Assembly: GCF_050003625.1 (NCBI RefSeq)
Contig: NC_134399.1
Coordinates: 147,988,473 to 148,052,472, forward strand
Direction: 5' to 3'
DNA length: 64,000 nucleotides
DNA from: Haematobia irritans
Taxonomy: Eukaryota > Arthropoda > Insecta > Diptera > Muscidae
Part shown: piece by piece, positions 12,126-23,007 of the stretch
Layout: every line of letters begins with the position of its first letter
Position numbering within the stretch: position 1 is the stretch's first letter
Notes under the pieces: model-generated
The model's database searches: none
What the model was told of the DNA's origin: nothing
What the model saw: only the letters and a program-made list of their open reading frames with translations
Position numbers and translations under genes: made by a program

Positions 12126-12520
12126 CGTAGTAGCGATTTCCTTACGTCTGTTGAAATCACTCTAACTTCCGAACGAAACCAGCTATAGTCTTGAAACTTG
12201 GCGCAAGTAGATTAATTGATGTAGGCAGTATAGTAAATGGAACATATAGGACCACGTTTAGGTATAGTCCTCACATAAGCCGAACCCCAGATTTGACTTC
12301 CGTATTCTCTTGGAACAGCAAAATTCATGCGATCTAGTTGAAATTTGGTAAGATATGTAAGCATATGCCCTCTAAAAACAATTCTAAACTTTGTTCATTT
12401 CGGTCAATAATTATATAAAGCACCCATATAAACCGGTCCACAAATCTGACTTCCGGAGCTTCTTTCCGATTTCGGTCTATAATTGTATATACACCCCATA
12501 TAAAAGTCGTTCATATCCAT
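12126..12520 (-). mobile_element. Decayed DINE-1-like element, family I
   Basis: It begins inside the microsatellite-adjacent part (CGTCTGTTGAAATCACTC, GAACGAAACCAGCTATAG) and continues into about two degenerate family I monomers (CACCCATATAAACCGGTCC). Both true termini are missing. Confidence 0.6.
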
Positions 12521-12526
12521 ACTAAC

Positions 12527-13180
12527 TACACTCAAAAAAAGTTTACTTGGATCCAAAGATTTTGACCTTCCCTTAAGGATTTTGGTATTGATTCCGAGCC
12601 AAAGATGTGGCTTCTTTAAAATAAAGAATTTTTTAGCGATCCATCTGGCTTTATATCTAGGACCAATAATATTAAGACTAGTATAAAGATCTCATTTATC
12701 AAATTTTTCATTCTCTTTTTGCAGTTTATTAATAAACGTTCTCACGTACAAATAAATGACAGTTTAAAAATCCAAATTATAACGGATACTTCAAAGTAAA
12801 ACATGTTTTCTTAATTCCAAGAAAACTTTAAAACAAAGACGCTAAATCCTCAAAATAAGTCTTAGCCCATATTTAAAGCGTTTTTATCTTAAATCTAAAG
12901 TTTCTATATTTCAGTTAATTTAAGGACAATTTCTTTAAATCAAAAATGTGTTTCTTTACTTTAAGGAAAATTAGCCTTACTTCAAAGACATGAGACTTTT
13001 ACAAAATGTGTGTTCTAAATTTAATGAAAAAAAATTTTTAATCGAAGATTATAAACTTTATTTTAATTAAAATTTCATTATATTAAGGAAATTTGTCCTT
13101 AATATTTTGTAAAGTTTCGCATCCTAACATTTAGGTTGCGTTATCCCGTTATCCTTGCGTAATATTTTTTTTTCAGTGTA
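12527..13180. mobile_element. MITE-like element with TACACTSAAAAAAA inverted ends
   Basis: The left end is TACACTCAAAAAAAGTTTAC and the right end is TTTTTTTCAGTGTA. It carries the internal motif GGTATTGATTCCGAGCCAAA near its left end. That motif recurs beside CACTGAAAAAA-type ends elsewhere (about 37410, 37898 and 53075). It has no coding capacity. The family name is unknown to me. Confidence 0.55.
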
Positions 13181-15606
13181 CAAATTAAAATTCCAAATTC
13201 AAACTCGACTTCTTGTACAAATAACTCTAACATCAAAAGTGAGTTTTCCAGTTGCCTGTAGGAAGAATCTTGCTATCAGATTTCCTCAAATGCGGAATCT
13301 TAAATGGATAAATTGTGGGTGATGGGGTATTTCGTTATAAAATCTCTCGAAATGTTGAATCATAAATAGACGAATTGAATGCGGTATGTTTTGATTTTCA
13401 TACGATTTTAAAACGAAAAAAAAGCGATAGCCAATGGCAAAATGCCAGAGTGGTGTATTTGGTATGTAAACGTGGTTCAATTGAATTTCTCCTTTAGGAC
13501 ATGCTCAACAAATGGAAGAATGCTTTCCAGTTTAATAATTGGAATGAGCAGGTCGTCCAATAAACCTGAGAATGTAAGAAATCCGAAACAGTTATCTTCC
13601 CAATAATTTTCGGCTACATGTTCACTTTTCCATATCACCACAAAAAAAGCAGTAACGATCGGCTAATAAATAAGCGATGATATCATTACGGCACTTTATG
13701 TGTATTTTGTATCACACAGTCTTGAACGCATCGTAGATAAATTCACGTGACATTTAATTTTAATTTAAGTCATTCGAAACCATTGCCGTATATCCTGTAT
13801 ATTTTTAATTTATTTATAAACAAGAAAATGATAACATTATGGACATATATGGGTTATGGTTTTTGCTTCATGATAAAGCACCTACTCGCTTTACCTTTGG
13901 TCACAGTAGTAACTATACCTGGACCATATATGTAGGCTTATTATTGAGCCTACATAATATGTAGCATTAACCTAAGACCACGGAAAATTCACATGTATAC
14001 ATTTATTTCTGGTTTCATTCTCTTAATTTAATATTAGCACTTCAAGCATGCAATTTTGTTTCCTATACTTAAACAGGCTTTATATTTTATACAGTCAATT
14101 TAAATTTCGAATTGGCGGAAGAAAAAAAAAACGTTTAAACCTCAATTCAATAAAGATTAATTAAATAGGTAATACAAAAAATTACAACCACAAGCACAAA
14201 AACCACTTTCCCACAAATTCCATTTGTCGAAATATTTGCATTACCGGAAACAGAACTTTTTGCTAGAGTTTCTAACAAAAAAAAACAATACCCCGGTGTT
14301 CTACATTTCATTTATTTATTGCTGTATAGTGTCAAACTAAACCAAACAAAAAACAGAAAGCAATATAAACAAAACAATATAGCCTGTATTCTTTTTCAAG
14401 TGTCTGTTCAAGGTTTTCCTCGCCAATTGTTAACTAAAAAACCGAAAAACCCCAAAAAAAGTGAAAACACAAAGGAACTATTATTTTCGTTAAATTTTGT
14501 ATCAAAGCATTTACCAAAGCATTAAAACACCAACACACACAAACGTTTTATAGTATAAATTCAAAACATGCTTTTGCTCATAGACAAAAACCCACCAATG
14601 GATTTGCATATAAATGCATATATGAATAACCATATTTATAACTATATATACACCTACACATATATATACAGATGTACATGATGCACAAAAAGGACATGCA
14701 TATAAACACACACACAAACATTCTGAAAAAAGCATTTCCGTTTACACTTTACAAAAAGCAAAGTGGCAATTTGGTACTTAAGTTGAATTCTTGTCTCTTA
14801 TACCCTCTCACTTTTACTGAACCGAACACAAGCACGCACACATTCACACTTAACTTTGCCCTATTGCTTGTCCTCAGCCACCAAACTACCAACCAACCAA
14901 CAACGAGAGTAATACAAAAAAACCTACTTGCATTGTAAATGTGCATAAGCTTGGTTTCTTGTTGTTTCTATAATACCGAAAATGAGAGAGATAGAAAATA
15001 GAGGCGCCATAGCAATGACACCTACATCAACTCGAAGAGCAACTACACCAATTTTTGTTGACGTGGGTGGCGTGTATGTTGGGGTGTATTTATGCGTGTG
15101 TGTGTGTGTGTGTGGGCGAGTGTGTGACTATACACTTTGTTTGAGATTCGTTGCATTACCCCCAATGAGTGTTTGGGGCCCCTCTTGCACGCATAGCCAA
15201 AAAGACAGTATGAATGAAAATTTATTTGTTTATATATATATATTTTTTTTCTTTTTTTCAAACATAGGTGTACGTTTTCACAAAATCTCCGCAAGCAAGT
15301 ATATGTGTGCATATAAATGTTCAGAGAGATATGAAATGGTGTTGTGGGCAGATGGTTGGCATTATATTTACATTTTGTTTCTGCATCATTGTTCTTTCTT
15401 TGAGAGTTGTTGCCATTGTTGTAGACGTTGGTGTTTGAGAGCACTAAAAAGGCAGTTAAGGTAAATTAAGAACAATGCAATTGTTTAAAGCTACCACATA
15501 CACACAGACACACCAATTCTCGTACCTATGCCACCCATCAAGAATACATAAGAAAGGCGTTGAGATGGGCGTACTGTTGTGGTTTACAAAGCTGTATGTC
15601 AAAATT
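13181..15606. other. AT-rich sequence with CA/GT microsatellites
   Basis: It contains CA-rich stretches (about 14700-14890) and a (GT)n run at about 15096-15113. Apparent proteins here, such as the Val/Cys-rich frame at 14982-15464, are translations of microsatellite and A/T runs. I see no exon with credible splice borders. Confidence 0.5.
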
Positions 15607-15895
15607 TACACAAAAAATATATTGAGAAGAAAAAGTGTAATGGGAAAAGGTGACCAAAACAATTGCCATGAGAATACACTTGAATAGAGCAAAATATTAA
15701 TGAATGGACCAATAGAATTTAATGCATCAAATAATAGTTTTCTCAAAAATTACACAAAAAAATATAATGAGAAGAAAAATGTGATGGGAAAAGGTGACCA
15801 AGACAATTGCCATGAGAATACACTTGAATAGAGCAAAATATTAATAAATGGATCAATAGTATTTAAAGCATCAAATAATAGTTTTCTCAAAGTTG
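15607..15895. repeat. Tandem duplication, period about 145 bp, two copies
   Basis: GAGAAGAAAAA starts at 15624 and again at 15769, and the two units stay alike to about TAGTTTTCTCAAA. Both contain GGGAAAAGGTGACCAA and CAATTGCCATGAGAATACAC. Only scattered substitutions separate them, so the duplication is fairly recent. It is not related to the transposons identified here. Confidence 0.85.
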
Positions 15896-16204
15896 ATAAA
15901 ATTTTGAATATAACAAACAAATATAATATATGTAACATATATATATAGAAGATGTTTTTAATACGCAAAAATATGTACAGAAAAAAATTAAGATGTAAAT
16001 AAATTATTTTATGTTGATAAATCTGATTTCTGCAACCAAAATCGTAACTAATTAGATGTAAGTAAAGATTATGGTGAACCGAATAAGAAATGGAGATTTA
16101 TAAACTATTTTAAATTTTGTTCGGGGTTTTCCCAAAAATTATGATTTTCGAACTTCCGTTCTATAAATAGAACAAAACTAAAAAGGGGAAGATAGTATTA
16201 ACAA

Positions 16205-17712
16205 ACAAGTATATACAGCAGTAAGTTCGGCCGGGCCGAATCTTAAATACCCACCACCATGAATCAAATATAATAGTTTACTTTGAAAACTCTTCGTCGT
16301 AGCGGATTTCTTGATAATATATAGAATTTTAGTTTTCAAGCATTTTTTCACTTTCAAGCAATTTTCATGATCAGTGCGCCTGTTATACCCTGAAAGAAGT
16401 ATTTTCTTTTCTGAGGAATGATATTTTAGACAAGCAAAGTTTTCTTTTGACACAAATTTTAGAGACAATCGTTGAATCGCTCATCAAAAATTCGGATTAG
16501 TTTGCTCTAAACGAAAATACGAAATACGATACGGACCATTTTCGACACACCTCATTATGGTCCTAAATACCTCTAGATTTCTAATTTCCGGTAAATTTTA
16601 TAAAAACTACGGATTCTAGAAGCCCCAAAAATAAGGTCGGGAGATAGGTCTATATGAGGGCTATACCAAAACATGGACCGATACTCACCATTTTTGGCAC
16701 ACCTACTTGTGATCTTAAAATACCTCTAGATTTTCACTTTCAAGCAAATCGGCTAGAAAATAGAGTTTCTAGAAGGCCAAGAAGTAAAATCGGGAGATCG
16801 GTCTATATGGGGGTTATACCAAAAAATGGACCGATACACCTCAATTTCGGCACACCTATTTGTGGTCCCAAAATATCTCTAGATTTCCAATTTCAGGCAA
16901 ATCGGGTAATAAATACAGTTTATAGAAGCCCAAGAATAAAAGTCGGGAGATCGGTCTATATGGCGGCTATACCCAACCCTGAACCGATACGAACCATTTT
17001 CGACACACCACTTTACGGTCCTAAAATACCTCTAGATTTTCAATTTCGGGCAAATCGGAAAGAAAATACAATTTCTAGATGCCCAAGAAGCAAAATCGGG
17101 AGATCGGTCAATATGGGGCCCATACCAAAACATGGAGCGATACGGACCGTTTTCGACACACCACTTTATGGTCCGAAAATACCTCTAGATTTTCAATTTC
17201 AGGCAAATCGGATAATAAATACAGTTTCTAGAAGTCCAAGAAATAAAATCGGAAGATCAGTCTATATGAGGGCTATACCAAAACATGGACCGATGGGCAC
17301 CATTTTCGGCACACCTTTTTATGGTCCTCAAGTACCTTTAGATTTTCAATTGCAGGCAAATTGGATAACAACTACGGTTTTTATAAGCCCAAACCCCCAA
17401 ATCGGGAAGTTGGTTTATATGGGGACTATATCAATACTTGGAACGATATAGCCTATCTTCGAACTTGACCTGTCTGCAAACAAAAAACGAATCTGTGCCA
17501 AATTTCAGGACGATAGCGCCATTATTGAAGCCTGTAGCGTGATTACAACAGACAGGCAGACAGACAGACGGACAGACTTATATCGTCTTAGAATTTCTCC
17601 CTGATCAAGAATATATATACTTTATATAGTCGAAAATCGATATTTCGATGTGTTACACACGGAATGACAAACTTATTATACCCCCATCACCATTCTATGG
17701 TGGTGGGTATAA
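16205..17712 (+). mobile_element. DINE-1-like element, family II, full length
   Basis: The left end reads ACAAGTATATACAGCAGTAA followed by TTCGGCCGGGCCGAA, a perfect inverted repeat, and then CCCACCACCATGAATC. The centre is a family II array in which GTCTATAT markers at 16648, 16801 and 16954 are exactly 153 bases apart. The right side has ACAGACAGGCAGACAGACAG, the TATATATACTTTATATAGTC stretch and the core CGATATTTCGATGTGTTACA. It ends in a hairpin at about 17678-17711. The long apparent protein at 16654-17451 is the translated array (51-residue units such as PLYGPKIPLDFQFQANR), not a gene. Confidence 0.78.
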
Positions 17713-19485
17713 ACATACGTTTATTTAAATCCGATTAAAATAATCACTGACGCAAAACAGCTTCCACAATAACCGACTGAGTTGAAGCCGAAGATTAGTC
17801 CGATTTAATCACGAAGTTAATTGATCCAATTTTTTTTTTGTTTACTGATGATATCAACCACACAATTAATTTGAAATTTAAAGTAGTCTTGATTAAAAAA
17901 CCAATAGATTTCTTGAGAACTTTCAATTGGTTCAATTAAAAATTTAATTAACATATAATTACAATTCTAATACTAATGGGACATGAAGATTAAGGAATTG
18001 GTATTATTAAGCTATTGAAAAGAAATGATATGTAAAATAATTGATTTGGACGAAAAAACAGACTGAACTGATATCAGGTTAAAATAAAAATTTAATTGAT
18101 TTTGGTTGCAAAACACAATTATGTTTTTAATTAGAGCAAAAAATAATTTATTTATTTATAAATTGTTTACCTTTAGATGAAACAATTTTCTTATAACTTT
18201 GTAAGAGTTTATACTTTATTATGAAGTTAATTATAGTTCGATATTTTCTTTGGATTTGAGTCAAAATTTAATGATCCCATGAATGGTACGTATATAGAAT
18301 ATTATTATTCAAATACATTTCCCATTCACCTATCAGCTTTTCTCATATAGAATTTTCCAGTAAAAGGCGTTGTTTCAAAACAAAAAAATATTTTTAATGC
18401 CAATTTCCACATTTGCAACATCATATACCTCACGAATTCTACCTGTGTGTTCTTTAATCGACTCAAGTGCTTCCAAATAGCCTTTTTGGGAATGATTCTG
18501 CAACATTTGAAAGGATATTAACATAATTTGTTCTTTGTGTCAATGCTGAGGGAGTTTTATCAAAATTTGTAAGCTTGCGGGTTCCTACTGGGTTTCGAGG
18601 GTGGAAAATTCGGTTGAAATCAGTTCAGAATTTGATATAGCCCCCATATATATCTTTCGTCCGATATGCACTTATTTGATCCCAGAAGTCAGGGAGCCAC
18701 CATGATGCAATGGCTAACATGCCCGCCTTGTATTTTCAGGGTCGTGTGTTCAACCCCAGTATCGAAAGAAAGGAGTTAGAGAGGGCTTTCTTTTTATTTA
18801 ATCGAAAAAACAAAACTTACAAAAATTGATATTTTTTAGAGCAAGGATCAATTTTTGTTCATAATAAAATTTTTTGAATTAAAAATATGAATTGAAACCT
18901 TCAAAAATTTTAAACTAATTGTCATATCATTATTTTTATGGAATTTTGTAGAAAAAATTGTTTTAAGAAATATTGTTGAATTCACCATTTCAAAAATGTA
19001 TAAAGAAAAAATTTATAAAAAAAGAAAAAAACTGTCCTCCTTGGTCCCAAACATTGATCCCACTTAGTTAAAATTTGGGGAAAAAATTTCAAGACCCATC
19101 TATCTATTAGAGATAGTCGCACTCGGCCTCGAATGTTGTTAGAACGGTTACAATATCATACACATGCATTATGCTTCATATATTTATCATAAAGTTGTCT
19201 CCTATATAAATATCTCACGATTTTATCGAATTCAAGAACCGAACATTAGAGTTTGTTTGAAATCATCTCCAATTTAAATACAGTTCCCATTTATATAAAT
19301 TATACAAAATATTGACTGCTGGAGAAAATTTTCATTATGTCTAAACAAATAATTTTTGAATTTAATACCTATAGTCATAAACATTTCTCTGCAATTACTG
19401 AGACACTTTATTTCTTATTGCTATTCCATTTTATTTTCGATTAAATCTACCTATATTTTTAACTCTTCTCTATTTTTTCTTTCAG
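17713..19485. other. AT-rich probable intron sequence
   Basis: This A/T-rich segment precedes the host exon. It includes a DINE-like scrap (GATATAGCCCCCATATATAT, about 18635) and a SINE head fragment. The last 40 bases become pyrimidine-rich ahead of the exon's acceptor. Confidence 0.5.
18691..18775 (+). mobile_element. SINE head fragment (tRNA-related)
   Basis: GGGAGCCACCATGATGCAATG and CTAACATGCCCGCCTTG match the 5' tRNA-like head of the full SINEs at 28879 and 38022. The B-box position has decayed (GTGTTCAACCCC). The body and CCTAA tail are absent. Confidence 0.6.
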
Positions 19486-19624
19486 AGCATTATCACGTAA
19501 ACTAAAACCTCATTTAGTTGCCGACACCGTCAAACAGTATATCAGTCGAGCGCAGCGGCCAGCCAAATCACAAGAGCAGCAGCCTAACATGGAGTTTTTA
19601 CGTGGTGTTTATGCGTTTATGCAA
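19486..19624 (+). CDS. Internal coding exon of an unidentified host gene
   Basis: This is the best host coding segment in the window. It follows a strong acceptor (CTCTATTTTTTCTTTCAG) and ends at a consensus donor, CAA|GTGAGT. Its base composition is far more GC-balanced than its surroundings. After one leading base it is open for 46 codons, beginning ALSRKLKPHLVADTVKQYIS and ending FLRGVYAFMQ; it exits in phase 0. The other two frames contain stops. A second consensus donor (TCATCG|GTGAGT) lies 15 bases downstream, also in frame, and would add VSRSS. A family II DINE-like element begins about 130 bases after the donor, in the next intron. I do not recognise the protein and assign no function. 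Confidence 0.72.
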
Positions 19625-19645
19625 GTGAGTAGATCATCGGTGAGT
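19625..19645 (+). promoter_or_regulatory. Tandem alternative 5' splice sites
   Basis: GTGAGT occurs at 19625 and again at 19640. Both are good matches to the donor consensus, and the 15-base interval codes for VSRSS without a stop. Use of either site keeps the frame. Which is used cannot be told from sequence alone. Confidence 0.55.
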
Positions 19646-19755
19646 GTCGCTAAAGCCATTTTAACAACTGTACTAATCCATGTATTTCTTCTTTATACTT
19701 TTTTTGTTGGTTGTTGTGTCCTTTGAATGATTTTGGAATCTCTATATTAAAAACA

Positions 19756-20759
19756 ACAAGTATATAAAGCAGTAAATTCGGCCGGGCCGAATTTTAAATA
19801 CCCACCACCATGAATCAAATATGATAGTTTACTTTGAAAACTCTTCGTCGTAGTGGGTACCATTTGCTACTCACATATTTGTGATCTTAAAATACCTCCA
19901 GAATTTCAAACAAATCGGCTAGAAAACATAGTCTCTAGACGCCCGAGAAGTAAAAATCGAGAGATCAGTCTATATGGGGGTTATACCAAAAAATGGGACG
20001 ATATACCTCAATTTCCGCACACTTATTTGTGGTCTAAAAATACCTCTAGATTTCGAATTTCAGCAAATCGGGTAATAAATACAGTTAATAGAAGCTCAAG
20101 AAATTCAGGCAAAGCGGATGGTAAATATAGTTTCTAGAAGCCCAAGAAGCAAAATCGGGAGATCGGTCTATATGGGGGCTATACCAAAAAATTGACCGAT
20201 GGGCACCATTTTCGGCACACCTTTTTATGGTCCCAAAATACCTCTAGATTTCCAATTTGAGGTAAATCGGATGGTAAATATAGTTTCTAGACGCCCAAGA
20301 AGCAAAATCTGGAGATCGGTCTATATGGGGGCTATATCAAAACATGGACCGATACAGATCATTTTCGACACACCTCCTTATGGTCCTAAAATACCTCTAG
20401 ATTTTAAATTTCAGACACATCGGATAGAAAATACTGTTTCTAGACACTTAAGAAGCAAAATCGGAAGATCGGTCTATATGGGGGCTATACCAAAACATGG
20501 ACCGATACGGACCATTTTCGACACACCTCTTTATGGTCCAAAAATACCTCTGGGTTTCCAATTTCAGGCAAATCTGATAAAAACTACGGTTTTTATAGGC
20601 CCAAGACCCCAAATCGGGAGGTTGGTTTATATGGGGACTATATCAAAACTTGGACCGATATAGCCCATCTTCGAACTTGACCTGCCTGCAAACAAAAAAC
20701 TAATCTGTGCCAAATTTGGGGACGATAGCGCCATTATTGAAGGCTGTAGCGTGATTACA

Positions 20760-20797
<38 letters not shown>

Positions 20798-20946
20798 GGA
20801 CAGACGGACATGCTTATATCGTCTTAGAATTTCTCCCTGATCAAGAATATATATACTTTATATAGTCGGAAATCGATATTTCGATGTGTTACAAACGGAA
20901 TGACAAACTTATTATACCCCCGTCACCATTCTATGGTGGTGGGTAT
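19756..20946 (+). mobile_element. DINE-1-like element, family II, slightly shortened
   Basis: The left end is ACAAGTATATAAAGCAGTAA, then TTCGGCCGGGCCGAA. The family II array has fewer and less regular monomers than the copy at 16205. The right half carries an expanded GACA microsatellite, the CGATATTTCGATGTGTTACA core and the terminal hairpin TATACCC...GGGTATA. It lies in the intron just downstream of the host exon, in the same orientation. The apparent protein at 20199-20663 is translated array. Confidence 0.78.
20759..20808 (+). repeat. (GACA)n microsatellite inside a DINE-1-like element
   Basis: About ten uninterrupted ACAG/GACA units are followed by GACG variants. The homologous position of the copy at 16205 has only about four irregular units. 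Expansion at this GTCY site is the behaviour described for mini-me elements. Confidence 0.85.
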
Positions 20947-22439
20947 AAAAACACCCAAAATTTAACTGCTTATTTTTGCCATAAAAAAAAAATCCACATT
21001 AAAAAATAATGCAACGAATTCCCATGAAAAACAAAAACATAATTTTATTTCTATTAAAATTTTTTATATACACACATATAAATTCAAACCAAAAAAATAT
21101 ATATATTTATACTATATATTACCTTTCTTAAAAAACAAAAACGAAAACAAAAAAACAACTCCCCCCAAAAAACTATATTAACAAAATCTAAATCATAACG
21201 ATATTGCAACAAAACAAACGATTTTCGTATGAGTTTGCCAATGAGACAAAAAAACAAAACAATACGAAATTGAATAAAACGAAAGAAAAGTCCTAAATTT
21301 ATTAAGGGAAACTCGTACCATTTACCATTAAAAGGAACATCTTTCTTCTACTACAACTATTATAAGTCATCATACATCAATCCACATAATGTGTTTCTAT
21401 TTATTATTGTTTTTTTTTTTTCTTTTATTTCTAATTAATATTCGTTTTAATGAACAAAACGATATGTAAATGAAGTACATTTTTGTTTAATGAACTTGCT
21501 ATTAAAAAAAATAAATAAAACAGTTAGAGAAAAAAAGCAAAACGTTTATATTATAACAGCATCTGAACATTACGAAATTTTATATCACTTGAAATAAAAT
21601 TAAAAGTGAAACTAATTTGGTCAAAGCATTGGTTTTTGAGAAGCATTGCTAAAGAAGAAATGTATAACTTAAAATAAAGGGACAATATGTATTTTTTTTT
21701 TTAGTTTACTTACTTATAGTTACTTACTTATTTTATAATAAAAAAATACATGGAAAATTTAATTTTTCTAATATATTAAAAAACTGTTATCAATTAAAAT
21801 GAAGTATAATATATCCTACGAGAACGTCATTCATACTAAGAAAATGACCTAACATTCGCTTATCTTGCCATTCGTGTTATAAAACATTATAGGTTGATCT
21901 AACCGTTCATATTAATCAATTTCCAGATTTGAAATGGAGAGGTCCAGGAAAAAATTTTATGTAATTTTTTTGATGTTATATGTTTATGTATACCTATTTC
22001 TATAACTTGACAAAACCGCTATGAAAATCGATCCTCGGAATTCCCTTTATGATCATTTAGTGGGAAGAATGATCTAATCCAAAATCTTTGGAATGTTTTT
22101 AAATGCTTTCTACTTTCTTAGCTTGTCTATCTGCCTGTCTTTTTTTCCTTTTTGGAGTTTCAAAAATGTTGGTCACCAATTTTATTTGAACTTCAGGTAG
22201 TATATGCTAAAGCTGGAAAAAGGATGCTTTCTTTTTTAAAGCGCGTATGACATGTAACATTTGCTTTTATGAAGGTCTCGCAATAAATATATTATTGGCC
22301 ATGAGTTGCTTCAACTTTTTTAATCACCTTGTAAAATACGTTTTAGCGGAACCAGCAGATAGGATCCTTGACATCTTCATTCTGTTTATATAGGTTCCCT
22401 ATTTTTATATTTATTTATTATTAAATATAAATAATAATT
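20947..22439. other. A-rich sequence, no gene seen
   Basis: The plus strand is dominated by A with C interruptions up to about 21600 (AAAACAAAAACG-type), then mixed A/T. I see no exon-like segment or element termini. Intron or UTR sequence would look like this. Confidence 0.45.
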
Positions 22440-23007
22440 ACAAATTACAATAAACTTATTTATATGGGCACTAGCAACTAGTGGCCATCGGCCTACTATA
22501 TTTTTAGAAGATCGAAACAAAAAGAAGTCTCTCACAAGTAATAAGAAATTGTGAATGAGACAGTATTTTGTAGCCCGATCCGAGCTTTCTCGATAGAAAT
22601 ACTATGTGAACTTACATCCCTATATAGTAGATGTTCAGATCGGAAATCGATGTTTTTTTTTCTTTGAAGCCAGTATGGCAGGTTGAATCCACTGATTTTA
22701 CCATTCCTTGGTCTCCGTCGTATGCATACAACGTTAGTCCAAACTGCGTAAACACTACTCCGTAATGATTTCGTGCAGCTGCGGGTGCCCGTCCAGCCTA
22801 TAAATTTATCACACCCAAAATCTTCTATAATATACACTCAAACCTATAAAATTCCTCTCTTATCTATCACGCATCTCTTCACTCGGTGTGTTGCCCTTTT
22901 AAGGACGGTCTCGATGTGGCTTAAAGGTCTACATTGAAACTCGTTCAACTAACTTCGAGATAGTAGCCCTAAATAGAGAATAATCATCATGCTTAGCATC
23001 TGAATTA
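22440..23007. other. Unassigned, less AT-rich segment
   Basis: Composition is more balanced at about 22540-22960. There is a minus-strand open frame at 22532-22837 with no recognised motif. It may be an eroded transposon, but no terminal repeats or catalytic motifs could be found. Confidence 0.35.

Noticed and set aside
14982..15464. A 160-residue frame rich in Val and Cys
   Set aside because: The Val/Cys run comes from a GT microsatellite and the remainder from A/T runs. The opposite strand is equally open.
16654..17451. A 265-residue open frame that looks like a repeat protein
   Set aside because: It is a direct translation of 153-bp family II monomers. The period keeps frames open on both strands, and similar frames occur in every copy with different breaks.
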